DNA of 64,000 bases from the NCBI GenBank assembly GCA_026929865.2, contig CM049417.1, positions 22,135,501-22,199,500 of the forward strand. The letters run 5' to 3'. The notes beneath the pieces are model-generated. The model made no database searches, was not told the origin of the DNA, and was given only the letters and a program-made list of their open reading frames with translations. A program made the position numbers and the translations under genes. The DNA comes from Hyperoplus lanceolatus. Taxonomy: Eukaryota; Chordata; Actinopteri; Uranoscopiformes; Ammodytidae. Shown piece after piece: positions 44,497-55,333 of this stretch (the stretch's first letter is position 1; each line of letters opens with the position of its first letter).

Positions 44497-46110
44497 CACT
44501 CAACAAAAATATAAACGCAACACTTTTGTTTTTGCTCCCATTTTTCATGAGATGGACTTAAAGATCTAAAATTCATTCCAGATACACAATATTACCATTT
44601 CTCTCAAACATTGTTCACAAATCTGTCTAAATGTGTGATAGTGAGCACTTCTGCTTTGCTGAGATAATCCATCCCACCTCACAGGAGTGCCACATCAAGA
44701 TGCTGATCTGACATCATGATTAGTGCACAGGTGTGCCTTAGACTGTCCACAATAAAAGGCCACCCTGAAATGTGCAGTTTTGTCTCACAGCAAAATGCCA
44801 CAGATGCCACAACCATTGAGGGAGCGTGCAATTGGCATGCTGACAGCAGGAATGTCACCCAGATCTGTTGCTCGTGCATTGAATGTTCATTTCTCCACCA
44901 TAAGCCGTCTCCAAAGGCGTTTCAGAGAATATGGCAGTACATCCAACCGGCCTCACAACCGCAGACCACGTGTAACCACACCAGCCCAGGACCTCCACAT
45001 CCAGCAGGTTCACCTCCAAGATCGTCTGAGACCAGCCACCGAGACAGCTGCTGAAACAATTGGTTTGCATAACCAAACAATTTCTGCACAAACTGTCAGA
45101 AACCCTCTCAGGGAAGCTCAACTGCATGCTCGTCGTCCTCATCGGGGTCTTGACCTGACTCCAGCTCGTCGCCGTAACAGACTTGAGTGGGCAAATGCTC
45201 ACATTCGATGGCGTCTGGCACGTTGGAGAGGTGTTCTCTCCACGGATGAATCTCGGTTTACATTGTTCAGGGCAGATGGCAGACAGCGTGTGTGGCGTCG
45301 TGTGGGTGAGCGCTTTGCTGATGTCAATGTTGTGGATCGAGTGGCCCATGGTGGTTGTGGGGTTATGGTATGGGCAGGCATCTGTTATGGACGAAGAACA
45401 CAGGTGCATTTTATTGATGGCATTTTGAATGCACAGAGATACCGTGATGAGATCCTGAGGCCCATTGTTGTGCCATACATCCATGAACATCACCTCACGT
45501 TTCAGCAAGATAATGCACGGCCCCATGTTGCAAGGATCTGTACACAATTCTTGGAAGCTGAAAATGTCCCAGTTCTTGCATGGCCAGCATACTCACTGGA
45601 CATGTCACCCATTGAGCATGTTTGGGATGTGCTTGACCAGCGTATACGGCAGCGTGCACCACTTCCCACTAATATCCAGCAACTTCGCACAGCCATTGAA
45701 GAGGAGTGGACCAACATTCCACAGGCCACAATTGACAATCTGATCAACTCTATGCAAAGAAGATGTGTTGCACTGCATGAGGCAAATGGTGGTCACACCA
45801 GATACTGACTGGTTCTGAGTCCCCAGACCCCCAATAAAGCAAAAAAATGCACATTTCAGAGTGGCCTTTTATTGTGGACAGTCTAAGGCAGGATGTCAGA
45901 TCAGCATCTTGATGTGGCACACCTGTGAGGTGGGATGGATTATCTCAGCAAAGCAGAAGTGCTCACTATCACACATTTAGACAGATTTGTGAACAATGTT
46001 TGAGAGAAATGGTAATATTGTGTATCTGGAATGAATTTTAGATCTTTAAGTCCATCTCATGAAAAATGGGATCAAAAACAAAAGTGTTGCGTTTATATTT
46101 TTGTTGAGTG
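44497..46110 (+). mobile_element. Full-length Tc1 element (DD34E), 1614 bp
   Basis: CACTCAACAAAAATATAAAC at the left and the inverse at the right, TA at 44495-44496 and 46111-46112. Terminal inverted repeats are about 280 bp (to about 44780 and from about 45839), and the right arm has a small deletion near 45892. The host MITE copy at 20579 keeps the unoccupied site GGGACGTACTTTTC. The transposase ORF is open. It is the autonomous-type relative of the deleted copy at 5671-6537. Confidence 0.93.
44795..45808 (+). CDS. Tc1-like transposase (DD34E), uninterrupted ORF
   Basis: The ATG at 44795 opens 337 codons, close to the usual Tc1 length of about 340. Residues 1 to about 110 carry two helix-turn-helix motifs (MLTAGMSPRSVARAL, then the TIGLHNQTISAQTV region) and a basic stretch (NRPHNRRPRV). 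The catalytic domain has Asp in LSTDESRFTLF, Asp in FQQDNARPHV and Glu in MSPIEHVWD. I count 34 residues between the second Asp and the Glu. The protein would bind the terminal repeats and cut and paste at TA. A SLD before MSPIEH where SPD is usual may be a mutation. Activity is unknown. Confidence 0.9.
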   Translation: MPQMPQPLRERAIGMLTAGMSPRSVARALNVHFSTISRLQRRFREYGSTSNRPHNRRPRVTTPAQDLHIQQVHLQDRLRPATETAAETIGLHNQTISAQTVRNPLREAQLHARRPHRGLDLTPARRRNRLEWANAHIRWRLARWRGVLSTDESRFTLFRADGRQRVWRRVGERFADVNVVDRVAHGGCGVMVWAGICYGRRTQVHFIDGILNAQRYRDEILRPIVVPYIHEHHLTFQQDNARPHVARICTQFLEAENVPVLAWPAYSLDMSPIEHVWDVLDQRIRQRAPLPTNIQQLRTAIEEEWTNIPQATIDNLINSMQRRCVALHEANGGHTRY

Positions 46111-46415
46111 TACTTTACTCTCTTATTTCATCATAACATTGCGCCTTGATCTTGCCTCTTGCTTTTATATCCGTCGCATCCCCGTTTGTTTTCATATGGA
46201 AGCTTCGTCGATGTGACGTCACTTCACGTGCGTACTGGATTGTGGGTCAGAATCGCCCAAATAGGATGCACTTTTCAACACTAACAATCTTGGCCGCATG
46301 AAGTAGGACATCCGGGTACTTCTAACCGTCCTAAATCTGGCCACAAGAATCGGGACATCCTAAATCTTTTTTCTACATACTATATAGTAGAAAGTATGCG
46401 ATTCGGAACGCAACC

Positions 46416-46929
46416 TATGTTGTCCCTTGGCCTTCTTTCAGATGCGCCCAAATGCAAAGCCTGATTTATTGAAGCTATAAGGACCATTTGGCTGCAAGAT
46501 TTCCTCTAACAACAACACCATTGTTTTCTGTTTATTGTCAGGATGTGGTTGAAACATGATCTCTTAGGCCCAAAGATTGGGTATCGCGGTCGGCTAGGCT
46601 GAGGGGCCACTGTCTTCTTTGTTTTGTTTTCTCAGCTAGGTTTGGTTCCAGAAGAAGAAGAGGAGACAAACACCTCCAAAATTTCAGACCCTTAAGAATA
46701 CTAATCAGGAACAGGGTCAAAATGTCATAACAATGGAACCTTCCAACAAAAGTAAAAAGTCCTCCACTTTGTGAAAACCCTCCTGGGATATTCACAGTAA
46801 ACGAAGAGTTTAACTGGTTTAGCAGAATGCTAATGTTTGTTTAACAAGAGCGAGTGACTGCAAGTGTTGTATCATGTTAGAAAGATTGATGGACAGTTAT
46901 TGCTGGGTCAGCTCTATCCCATACTATAC
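46416..46929. other. No gene seen
   Basis: Unique-looking sequence with no supported feature. Confidence 0.4.
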
Positions 46930-46933
46930 TTAA

Positions 46934-47176
46934 TGCGCGCACATTGCAGAAATGAAGCGCCTGCAGCGTCGTCTTGAGCACGAGTCGAGAATAGATTGTG
47001 TGTCGACTCAACAAACTATTCTCAACTCGTACTCAAGACGACTCTAAAAATAGAAATTGGTAAATCTGGGAATATACTTTATTGGATTTTTTGGGGACAT
47101 GGGAGAAGTCCATGGTGCGAGTTCACGTGTTGTTGCAAGCGCGCTGCAGGCGCTTAATTTCTGTAATATGCGCGCA
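46934..47176. mobile_element. Fold-back MITE with TTAA flanks
   Basis: TGCGCGCACATTGCAGAAAT at the left mirrors TTTCTGTAATATGCGCGCA at the right, with TTAA at 46930-46933 and 47177-47180. A second inverted pair (GTCGTCTTGAG...CTCAAGACGAC, 46970-47043) lies inside the left half. No coding sequence. Confidence 0.75.
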
Positions 47177-47180
47177 TTAA

Positions 47181-47813
47181 TGTCGGCTGTGGGTCAACAG
47201 TGCAGTGCAAAATATGCAGCATTAAGTTATAACACGTGATGTTTAATCACCTTTACACAAAGCCTCCGCCCGAGCGAAGCAGCGAGTGGAACGCTGTGAC
47301 GATGAAAATCACCGGGAGACCTCGCCAGTGTGAGCAAGTGAGCCACCATGTAGAAAAACTCTGTGGTTTGCTGGATAAAATGATAGTCGGGGATATCCTG
47401 CCCGTTAACGTTGTCTATGGGAACGGCTTCCGCGATCTGTTTGTATGTCTGGAGCTTGATTATACAGTGCCATGTCGGCAAACTGACTGCGCAACTGAAG
47501 GGACTGTACAGTAAGCCACCTCCCTTCGTTAGTTTCTGTTTTCAGCCGAGTAAATTACATTCACCTCCGATGCAAGGACAGCGTTTGATTAAAGCCTCTC
47601 ATTTTTATTATGAAAAAGGCTTTGATGCAAATTCTGAAATCTGAACACACAGTTCAGCAGTGTTTTTTTAAGGAAAGCGCAGTTGCTCATTCTTATCAGC
47701 ACCACAACTGCGTGCTGCTGTCGCAGAAATAAGGCACACTGCCTTTTTTTTGGCACAGTAAATCCATCGATTTGTCGATTCCCGCCTACGACACGTCTAC
47801 GTCATCCCGTACC
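47181..47813. other. No gene seen
   Basis: Contains open frames of 77-92 codons at 47227-47644, but they overlap on both strands and have no domain or splice support. Confidence 0.4.
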
Positions 47814-48331
47814 TGTTATGATCCTGCTTGGGCCTCAAGCCCTTGTGTTGTTTTTCCCTTTTACCCTTGTCTATGTGCTGGTCTATTGCAGGGTTGGAGT
47901 CAGGTGTGCTGGAGTCACCAGCATTCACAGCTGACATCAATCATCAATCAACTGCTCTTCATATACCCGGACCTACCTGCCAGACACTGCCAGATTGTAG
48001 ATTCTGTTTCCACACAGTCAGTCCTCTCTCTAAGCTAACCTGTTTGCAGCTCCGCTTTTTGCATTTTTCCACAGCTCTCCCGGCCTGACTCCAGCCACCG
48101 GCTCCAGCCCTCGCCCGCCAGCACTTTCTCCCGGACCCCTCTGCCTGCCTGCTCCAGCCTGCTCACACTCAGCTCCCTGGACTTGCCCCGTTGCTCTCTC
48201 CCTGGAGCCCCATGACAGCCAGCCTCCCCCCCCGGATCACGGTCCTAACCCCCTGCTGGTTACTTCCAAAATAAATCTTCTTAAAACTGTTACTGTCTCT
48301 GCGCCTGTGTCCTCCTGATCCAGCCGTTACA
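47814..48331 (+). mobile_element. Solo LTR (518 bp) with 5-bp TSD GTACC
   Basis: Starts TGTTATGATCCTG, ends CAGCCGTTACA, and is flanked by GTACC at 47809-47813 and 48332-48336. An AATAAA at 48270-48275 lies about 60 bp before the end, so the LTR reads on the plus strand. No internal region remains. Ends and TSD fit a gypsy- or BEL-type LTR retrotransposon. Confidence 0.85.
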
Positions 48332-48339
48332 GTACCCCA

Positions 48340-49290
48340 AAGAAATACATTTTTCTTTCTTTCTTCTTTCTGTTAAAGAGATAGCGTTTAGATAGCCAAC
48401 TTCACTTTTTGTTAATCGCAGCATATTTGACTTTTGGGGGTGGGGGGAGGGAACAAGTCCTCAGCCAACTCGACCATGACCTTTGCCTCTTAAAATGCTC
48501 ACACACTCGCTCTTTCTCTCAACAGACACACAAATATACTTACAGACACACACTCACAGACTAACAAATGTCTTGCAGCGCCTGCCTCATGCGGGGTGAA
48601 AAAAGAAAATTCTTTCTGACACGCACTAAAAAAGGGGGGAAGAGGCGATACAATGCAAGATCCACACACATACTGTACACACTGTGGCCAAGTGGCTGCA
48701 CCGCCGAGGCTCTGACCCTCAGCGCCCTCCTCCATGTCCTGGGCTGTCTATCTGTAGGGGAGAGGGGAGGGGACTGGTGATCAGGCTGCAGGACTGATCA
48801 TACTCCTGACCCTCTGTCCCATTCCTGGGATTGGTCTATGGTAAAGAGAGAGAGGGGAGGCCTGGCAAATATTTGCGATGGATCCACACCTACAGATTAG
48901 ATATTCAACATCCACACACAGAACTGCGATATGAGAATACTTTTAGCCATTTAGCATAGCAGGCTATCTGGACGGAAATGTCGGTCAGTATTCAGTAATT
49001 TCTCTTAAAAGTTACTGGATGGATTGGCATTAAAACGTTGTTCCTCTCATGATGAAGTGCAATGTGACTTTGCCACCTCAGCTCTCTGTGCTTTGTCGTA
49101 AGCGCTAAGTAGCACGCTAAAACTAAGAGGGTGAGCATGAGAAACATTACACCTGCTAAACATCCACATTGACAGCAAGGTCACTGTGAACATGTTAGCA
49201 TTCTGACATAGGTGTTTGGCTCAAGTTAATCCTCTTATTCTTGTTTTTTTTATCCGGTTTTAACAGGCATACTATGCAACATTTCAATAA
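48340..49290. other. No gene seen
   Basis: Low-complexity C- and CA-rich patches near 48430-48560, otherwise unremarkable. The open frames at 48499-48780 have no recognisable domain. Confidence 0.4.
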
Positions 49291-49297
49291 CAACAGA

Positions 49298-50313
49298 AAC
49301 TAGAAAATCCCGCGGAGATTTTGAAAGTACGGGCAGCCCTGCGCAGACCGCCAATCCCTGCATCGGCGGCGCCCCGTCGGCCGGGCCCAAAAGCTTCTAC
49401 GAACCTCTGCCGCGGGCTTTCCGAACTCCAGTCCCGAGTTGTGGCCGATCGAAGGTTGCAATCTGACTTACGGTGATGATAGGTTGGAAATCCACAAAGT
49501 AGATGTCACTTGACTGAATTTCAAGTCATGTAAATTAGGGAAGAAAAAAAATCATGGCTGACCCCTATGGTCCCACAGGCTTTATTGTAGAGCACCATGA
49601 GCTGTTTCATGATGATAGGACATATGGTCAATTAGTTATGGCCAATTTTTTATTAAGCCCCGCCCCTGCGTAAGCGTTTTAGTCAATGGCGGCCATGTTT
49701 TTCAAGCTATCCTACTAATATTTTTCGGAAACGTGTGTCATAGTCCGTGTCAATGAATTAAGGGCCTGAACTTAATGTTATCCACCAGACTTCTTATTAT
49801 TTTTCTTACGCCGTTTTTCTAGTTCTATCTCCTCCCACATGTTACAATTAGAAATACAAAAATTTCACAGAAAGTGCGTCCCCACCCCACAGAGTGTGCT
49901 ATTATACAGTTTTTTGATTTTTCACAAGGTGGCGCTGTTATTAAGTGACTGAAAAAAAGTTTGACAGGCCACTCCCATCACACCGTAAGTCCGATTGACT
50001 TGAAATTTCTCACACAGGTACAGGCAAGCTAATTAGCATAAACTCTCAAATATCACGCAATTAGTAGGATAGCTTGAAAAGCATGGCCGCCATTGACCAA
50101 AACGTTTACGCAAGGGCAGAGCTTAGCAGCTTATTGGCCATAACTCATTGACCATCATGGTCCTATCATCATAAAACTTGCTGGATATGTGCAGAACACA
50201 TGTGGTTGCATGTCGAGATTAACCCAAAGGGGTCGCCACAAATAGCTCAGAAATGCTATGTTTGAACGGGCCGGGAGTCCTGTACTTTTAAATCTCCGCT
50301 GGATTTTCTAGTT
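49298..50313. mobile_element. TIR element with AACTAGAAAATCC ends
   Basis: AACTAGAAAATCCCGCGGAG at the left mirrors CTCCGCTGGATTTTCTAGTT at the right. A second inverted pair sits inside (ATGGCCGCCATTGAC near 50083 and GTCAATGGCGGCCAT near 49683; CTATCCTACTAATA and its inverse near 49710 and 50062). So it is a fold-back structure of about 1 kb. No TSD is clear and no transposase is seen. Confidence 0.65.
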
Positions 50314-50654
50314 TGAGTTACTGTTGCCTTTCTTTCATTTCTATTAACTGCCGCTAACTGGACATTTTTTCTTTTTCAGAACATTCTCTGGAAACCCTAG
50401 AGATGGTTGTGCGTGAAAATCCCAGTAGATCAGCAGTTTCTGAAATACTCAGACCAGCCCGTCTCGCACCATAAACCCCCTTTCTTCCCCATTCTGTTGC
50501 TCGGTTTGAACTTCAACAAGTTGTCCTGTCCAGGTCTATATGCCTTAATGCATTGAGTTGCTGACATGTGATTGGCTGATTAGTTAAATGTCACATATAA
50601 TATGTGTAAACAAGAAATTTAATTGGTGTACCTAATAAAGTGGCCGGTGAATGA
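50314..50654 (-). pseudogene. Tc1 fragment: transposase 5' end and right TIR
   Basis: The end TACCTAATAAAGTGGCCGGTGA is (in blocks under 20) the known-looking terminal repeat of a common fish Tc1 family. Leftward it holds the reverse complement of a helix-turn-helix coding region (ISETADLLGFSRTTISRV-like, 50380-50450). The rest of the gene is cut off by the element ending at 50313. Confidence 0.65.
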
Positions 50655-51023
50655 ATATCAGTGATTCTTGAGAAGCGGGACAAAAGGCCGTCTTCCAATA
50701 TTACCTGCCGTTATGTTTAAAAGTAAACATATTTAAAATTGTAGATGTTATTAGGGATTAAGAATAGAATGTCTGGAGCACAAGTATCCCCTTACATGTA
50801 ATTGTATCATTATAATGTCTAATATATGACACTTGTTATCTTCTCACAACGTCCAAAACAGTGTGTCCACAGAGAAGGGATCAATCATTCATATGCAATA
50901 AAACCTAATAAAAATGTACTTTAATGATTAAAAAGAGCTTTCATCAAAAGCAACACTAAATAATCTCTCATATCAATAAAAACTGTTTTTCTAGAATACA
51001 TTCATGTTTTATAAGGTTTCTAA

Positions 51024-51699
51024 GGCCCTGTTCTCACGGTGAAAACGTGACAGTTTTCCCTTTTTTGTTTTTTTTTTAAAACCCCGTTCAGACACAATTT
51101 ATCTGACATCTGTACACATGTTTTCAGAGGAAACGGGACGAAATCAATGTAGTAAGCATGCCAGGCCAGCAGTTGGCGGTACAAGGTAGTAGTAAATAGC
51201 ATTTCCGGTGCATCCGGTGTCGGCTGTAAAAATTGAATAAAAAGGCGCGCCTGCGCAAGAACGATTCTTTTTCTCACCTCTGTGAAAAACAAAAACAAAC
51301 ATGGCGATCGTGCCAGTCTAAGTATGTGGACATTTTGGCGTCCTTTTTGGCGCAGTATTCAGCAACAGCACAGCGAATACAGCTCGGTGATCCGCCATTG
51401 TTGTTGTTGTTTTCCAACTGGCGCACATGGACCTACAAAGATGGCGCATGCCCATTTATCTCCAAATGCAATGCGCATGTGTGAGGGTGGAGCCGTGGCG
51501 TCAGCGTTACCAGGGGAAATTGTTTCGGTGTTTACAAGAAACCAAAACCGTTGTGTTTTCCAAAAAATCCTCCCTGGGAGGTGATCTCAAAAACTTGCGG
51601 TTTCATGCCTGCGTTTGCTGTTTTCATGTACATGATATAGTGCAACCGCGGGAATTTCTCCGCGTTTGCACCGTTTCGTGTTGCTGTGAGAACAGGGCC
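51024..51699. mobile_element. 3-bp-TSD MITE, GGCCCTGTTCTCAC ends
   Basis: GGCCCTGTTCTCAC and GTGAGAACAGGGCC with TAA at 51021-51023 and 51700-51702. The empty site is seen in the sister copy near 60681 (GGTTTCAAAGTGG). Both ends are related to those of 2647-3708, in inverted orientation. PIF/Harbinger-like. Confidence 0.82.
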
Positions 51700-52319
51700 T
51701 AAGTGGTGGGACACTTTTTGTCAACACCGTCAGACAATCCATTAAAATGTAATGTAAGAAAATCAGGCAAAATAAGGGGCAGTTGTCAATATGAAGGACC
51801 TCTTGTCACATTCTACTTCTGCAGAGTACATTAGAGTCAGACAGGCTCTGATAAGTGTTGTACTTTTAGAATATTTTACATTCCAAATCTTAAAAGTCCT
51901 GCGTCACAACCATGATACAGTCATATGAAAAAGTTTGGGAACCCCTCTCAGCCGGCATCATAATTGACTCAGCTTTCACAAAAAAAATATAAAAGTGGTA
52001 TGTCTTTCATTTACCAGGAACAACTAAGTACTGGGATGTTTTCCAAACAAAGATTTTTTGAAAAGCAGTATTTGGTTGTATGAAATAAAATAAAATGTGA
52101 AAAACTGGCTGTGCAAAAATATAGGAACCCTTGTGGTTTTGTTGATTTTAATGCCTGTAACAGCATGTAAAACTGATGACTTTAAACACAAAGTTGGTTG
52201 GATTATGTTGTTAAGCCTTGAACCTCATAGAAATGTCTGTTTAATCATGAGAAAATGTATTTTAGGTGCCTAAATGCAAGTTGCACTTCTCTTTGACTCT
52301 CTGCTGAAGTGAGACAGAA

Positions 52320-52655
52320 TGGGATCATCAAAACAGCTCCCAAAAGATCTGAAAAACAAAGATTGTTCATTGTCATGGTTTAGGGGAAGGCTACAAGAAG
52401 CTTTCCCAAAGGTTTCAATTGTCAATTTCGACTGTAGGGAACGTTGTCAGGAAATGGAAGGACACAGGCATAGTGGCAGTTAAACCCAGGCATGGCAGAC
52501 CAAGAAAAAAACAGGAGTGGCATAGGTGGAGGATTGTGAGAATGGTTGCACACAACCCACAGATCACCTCCAAAGACCTGCAAGAACATCTGGCTGCAGA
52601 TTGTGTATCTGTACATGGTTCAACAATTCAGCGCAATTTGCACCAACACATCTGC
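52320..52655 (+). pseudogene. Tc1 transposase N-terminal half (left arm)
   Basis: The plus strand encodes LSISTVGNVVRKWKDTGIVA, then KPRHGRPRKK and the second HTH region with DLQEHLAADCVSVHGSTIQ. It ends abruptly at the arm boundary. It lacks the catalytic domain, and the first coding bases around 52320-52410 are frameshifted relative to 52419 onward. Confidence 0.75.
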
Positions 52656-52667
52656 TTTTTATAAAGA

Positions 52668-53202
52668 CCAAATAACTTAATTTTTGTCTCATCAGTCCAA
52701 AGCATTTTCTTCCAATATGAAACTGGCTTGTCTAAATGAGCTTTTGTATACTCCATGCAACTGTATCTGTGGCGTGGACGCAGAAAGGGCTTCCTTCTCA
52801 TCACCCGGCCATACAGATGTTTTGGTGCAAATTGCACTGAATTGTTGAACCATGTACAGATACACAATCTGCAGCCAGATGTTCTTGCAGGTCTTTGGAG
52901 GTGATCTTTGGGTTGTGTGCAACCATTCTCACAATCCGCCGCATATGCCGCTCTTGTACTTTTCTTGGTCTGCTAGACCTGGGTTTAACTGCAACTGTGC
53001 CTGTGTCCTTCCATTCCCTGACAACGTTCCTTACAGTAGAAATTGACAATTGAAACCTTTGGGAAAGCTTCTTGTAGCCTTCCCCTAAACCATGACAATG
53101 AATAATCTTTGTTTTTAAGATCTTTTGGGAGCTGTTTTGATGATCGCATTCTGTCTCACTTCTGCAGGGAGTCAAAGAAAAGTAGAACTTGCATTTAGGC
53201 AC
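52668..53202 (-). pseudogene. Tc1 transposase N-terminal half (right arm and centre)
   Basis: The minus strand reads KKLSQRFQLSISTVRNVVREW, KPRSSRPRK, DLQEHLAADCVSVHGS and, through the unique centre, RKPFLRPRHRYSCMEYTKAH and LWTDETKIKLFG with the first catalytic Asp (near 52690). After that the sequence turns into the left arm, so the second Asp and the Glu are missing. Confidence 0.75.
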
Positions 53203-54071
53203 CTAAAATACCTTTTATCATGATTAAACTGACCTTTATATGAGGTTCAAGGCTTAACAACATAATCCAACCAATTTTGTGTTTAAAGTCATCAGTTTTA
53301 CATGCCGTTACAGGCATTAAAATCAGCAAGACCACAAGGGTTCTCATATTTTTGCACAGCCAGTTTTTCACATTTTATTTAATTTCATAAAACTAAATAC
53401 TGCTTTTCAAAAAATCTTTGTTTGGAAAACATCCCAGTACTTAGCTGTTCCTGGTAAATGAAAGACATACCACTTTTATCTTTTTTGTGTGAAAGCAGAG
53501 TCAATTATAATGCCGGCTGAGAGGGGTTCCCAAACTTTTTCATATGACTGTACTTCACTACTACACTGATTTACAATTTCTGAATAAGTTATTTGAAATG
53601 TTTCGATCATTTTATTTTCCTGAAGTACCAAAACCAAATGGCTACTAGAAAAACTCCATTTGTTCTGTTTAAGAAATGTTAAATATGTCAACACCATCAG
53701 ATGTCAAAAAAAAATTACATTCATATACATTTTGAAAATATTTTTTGTGGCCTCCGTCAGTCTTGGTGAATATTTGTGATCACTATACATCTCATGGGTC
53801 TAGCATAAATTGAGGGAAAATTAATTTGTGTTTTTGGTGTCTGACGGTGTTCACACAAAATAAGGAATGGCAAGGTAAAAAGCCCATTTTAAAAAGGAAT
53901 GGCAAGGTAAAAAGCCCATTTTGATAAAAAGGACAAAAGCTGGGAGTTGTGTCAAAGCTTAGCTCAGTAGCTTAGTATGTGTTGGATACATACATGTAAT
54001 TCAATTTGCCTAAACATAGGGTTTGTATTGTTTCACATTGCACCCTGTTTTGTCCCACTTCTCAAGAATCA

Positions 54072-54075
<4 letters not shown>

Positions 54076-54135
<60 letters not shown>
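54076..54135. repeat. (TA)n microsatellite
   Basis: About 60 bp of TA repeat abutting the right end of the MITE at 50658-54075. Confidence 0.95.
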
Positions 54136-54137
<2 letters not shown>

Positions 54138-54212
54138 ATATTGATATGGTGTTCTATTGTCTTTTTGTATTGGCTGAAATCCATAATGTGTGTTCTACAA
54201 ACACTGCAAAAG

Positions 54213-55333
54213 GTTATTTATTTATTATTCTTTCGGACAATTCCACACAATACACAATTTTCTCTTGAAAATATTCATACATCATACTTTGTGTTGTCCG
54301 AAGGGAGACGGAAGAAGCCAAAGGCTTATCAGGTACCGCCCCCATTTTCATCAAATTCAATTCAGATACACAGTTACTGTTACAGAAAATAAAAATAAAA
54401 CAAAAAACATTTTTTTTTATATATAGCTATATATATATATATACATACATACATATATACACATATATATATATACACATATATACAACATACATACACA
54501 TTTTTTTTTTTTTTTTTTTTAAGAATCTGCAGTCCAATACACAATCAATTTTAATGTAATTGCTTCAGCTTTTAAGATCAGTTCAGCACAGTTCAGTTTC
54601 TCTGTGACAATGCCAAGTGTATAAAGTGTGAAGTGGCCTTGTATTTGGCCTGTTCCAATTCTTAACTGGTAGTCAAAACACTTCTGCAAAAGTATTCAAA
54701 AACAAGTCTGACAGCTGGCCTGTATTATTCTTTACAATATTGATATGTAAGTGACATTGACATTGTGCTCAGGTTATTAGTCTGTAATTTTCAATAATTT
54801 TTGAAACATAATTTGCTTTGAAATTGCGCAAACTCAACTCCCTGTGACAACTTCATCAAGTCCATTCCACAGCTTAATACCCTTTATAGAAATCGAAAAG
54901 GATTTAAGTGTGGTCCGTATATTTTTCTCAGTGAATTTATCTTTTCTTCTTAAATCATGCAAAACTTCTCTGTCTTCAAACATTACTTGTAAACTGTTTG
55001 GAAGGCTTTTTTTTGAAGCCTTGTAAATAATTTGTACTGTGTGGTAATTTACCACATCACGTAATTTGAGAATTCTACCTTCAATAAAAAAGTTATTAGT
55101 GTGTGCCCTGTAATTGGCTTGGTAAATAATTCGTATTGCTTTCTTTTGAAGAATCTCCAACGGGTGCAATGTACCTTTGTAAGTGTTTCCCCATATTTCA
55201 GCACAGTAATGCAGATGTGGGGAAACTAAACTCCAGTATAATACAAGTAAGGCCTTTTGATTGAAACAATGTTGTGCTTTCCAAAGTATAGAAATACTCC
55301 TCACATTATTGAACCTGCAACTGCACTTATACC
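54213..55333 (-). pseudogene. LINE 3' half: RT C-terminus, 3' UTR and tail (L2/jockey-type)
   Basis: On the minus strand, 55320-54834 reads as the C-terminal region of a non-LTR reverse transcriptase (NQKALLVLYWSLVSPHLHYC, EIWGNTYKG, LQKKAIRIIYQANY, FSISIKGIKLWNGL), ending in a TGA-type stop at about 54834. The 3' UTR runs to a tail of AATAAATAAATAA at about 54213. TA-rich microsatellites and a poly-T lie in the UTR. The 5' part is truncated near the TAGCCTGG MITE at 55334. The palm motifs are not present. Confidence 0.75.

Larger units (their letters stand above)
44392..46415. mobile_element. GGTTGCGTTCCGAATCG MITE, second copy, hit by Tc1
   Basis: Ends match those of 20579-20994. Removing the Tc1 at 44497-46110 and one TA leaves about 408 bp that aligns along its length with that copy. 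No clear TSD remains around this copy. Confidence 0.85.
51918..53550. mobile_element. Palindromic Tc1 element: both arms are the transposase 5' half
   Basis: CAGTCATATGAAAAAGTTTG and its inverse, TA at 51916-51917 and 53551-53552. The left arm (51918 to about 52655) and right arm (about 52811 to 53550) are inverted copies through TIR, 5' UTR and the DNA-binding half of the transposase gene. The roughly 155-bp centre holds a further piece of the gene once, on the minus strand, up to the first catalytic Asp. The 3' half is absent, the mirror image of the element at 7999-9635. Confidence 0.85.
50658..54075. mobile_element. MITE with TCAGTGATTCTTGAGAA ends, two passengers
   Basis: TCAGTGATTCTTGAGAA at 50658 and TTCTCAAGAATCACTGA ending at 54075, TA on both sides. 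It aligns with the copy at 60316-61221. Relative to that copy it has gained the MITE at 51024-51699 and the palindromic Tc1 at 51918-53550. Near 53864-53920 it also has a tandem duplication of a block AAGGAATGGCAAGGTAAAAA. Confidence 0.8.

Noticed and set aside
44680..45747. Long minus-strand and shifted-frame ORFs over the Tc1 gene
   Set aside because: Shadows of the transposase reading frame at 44795-45808.
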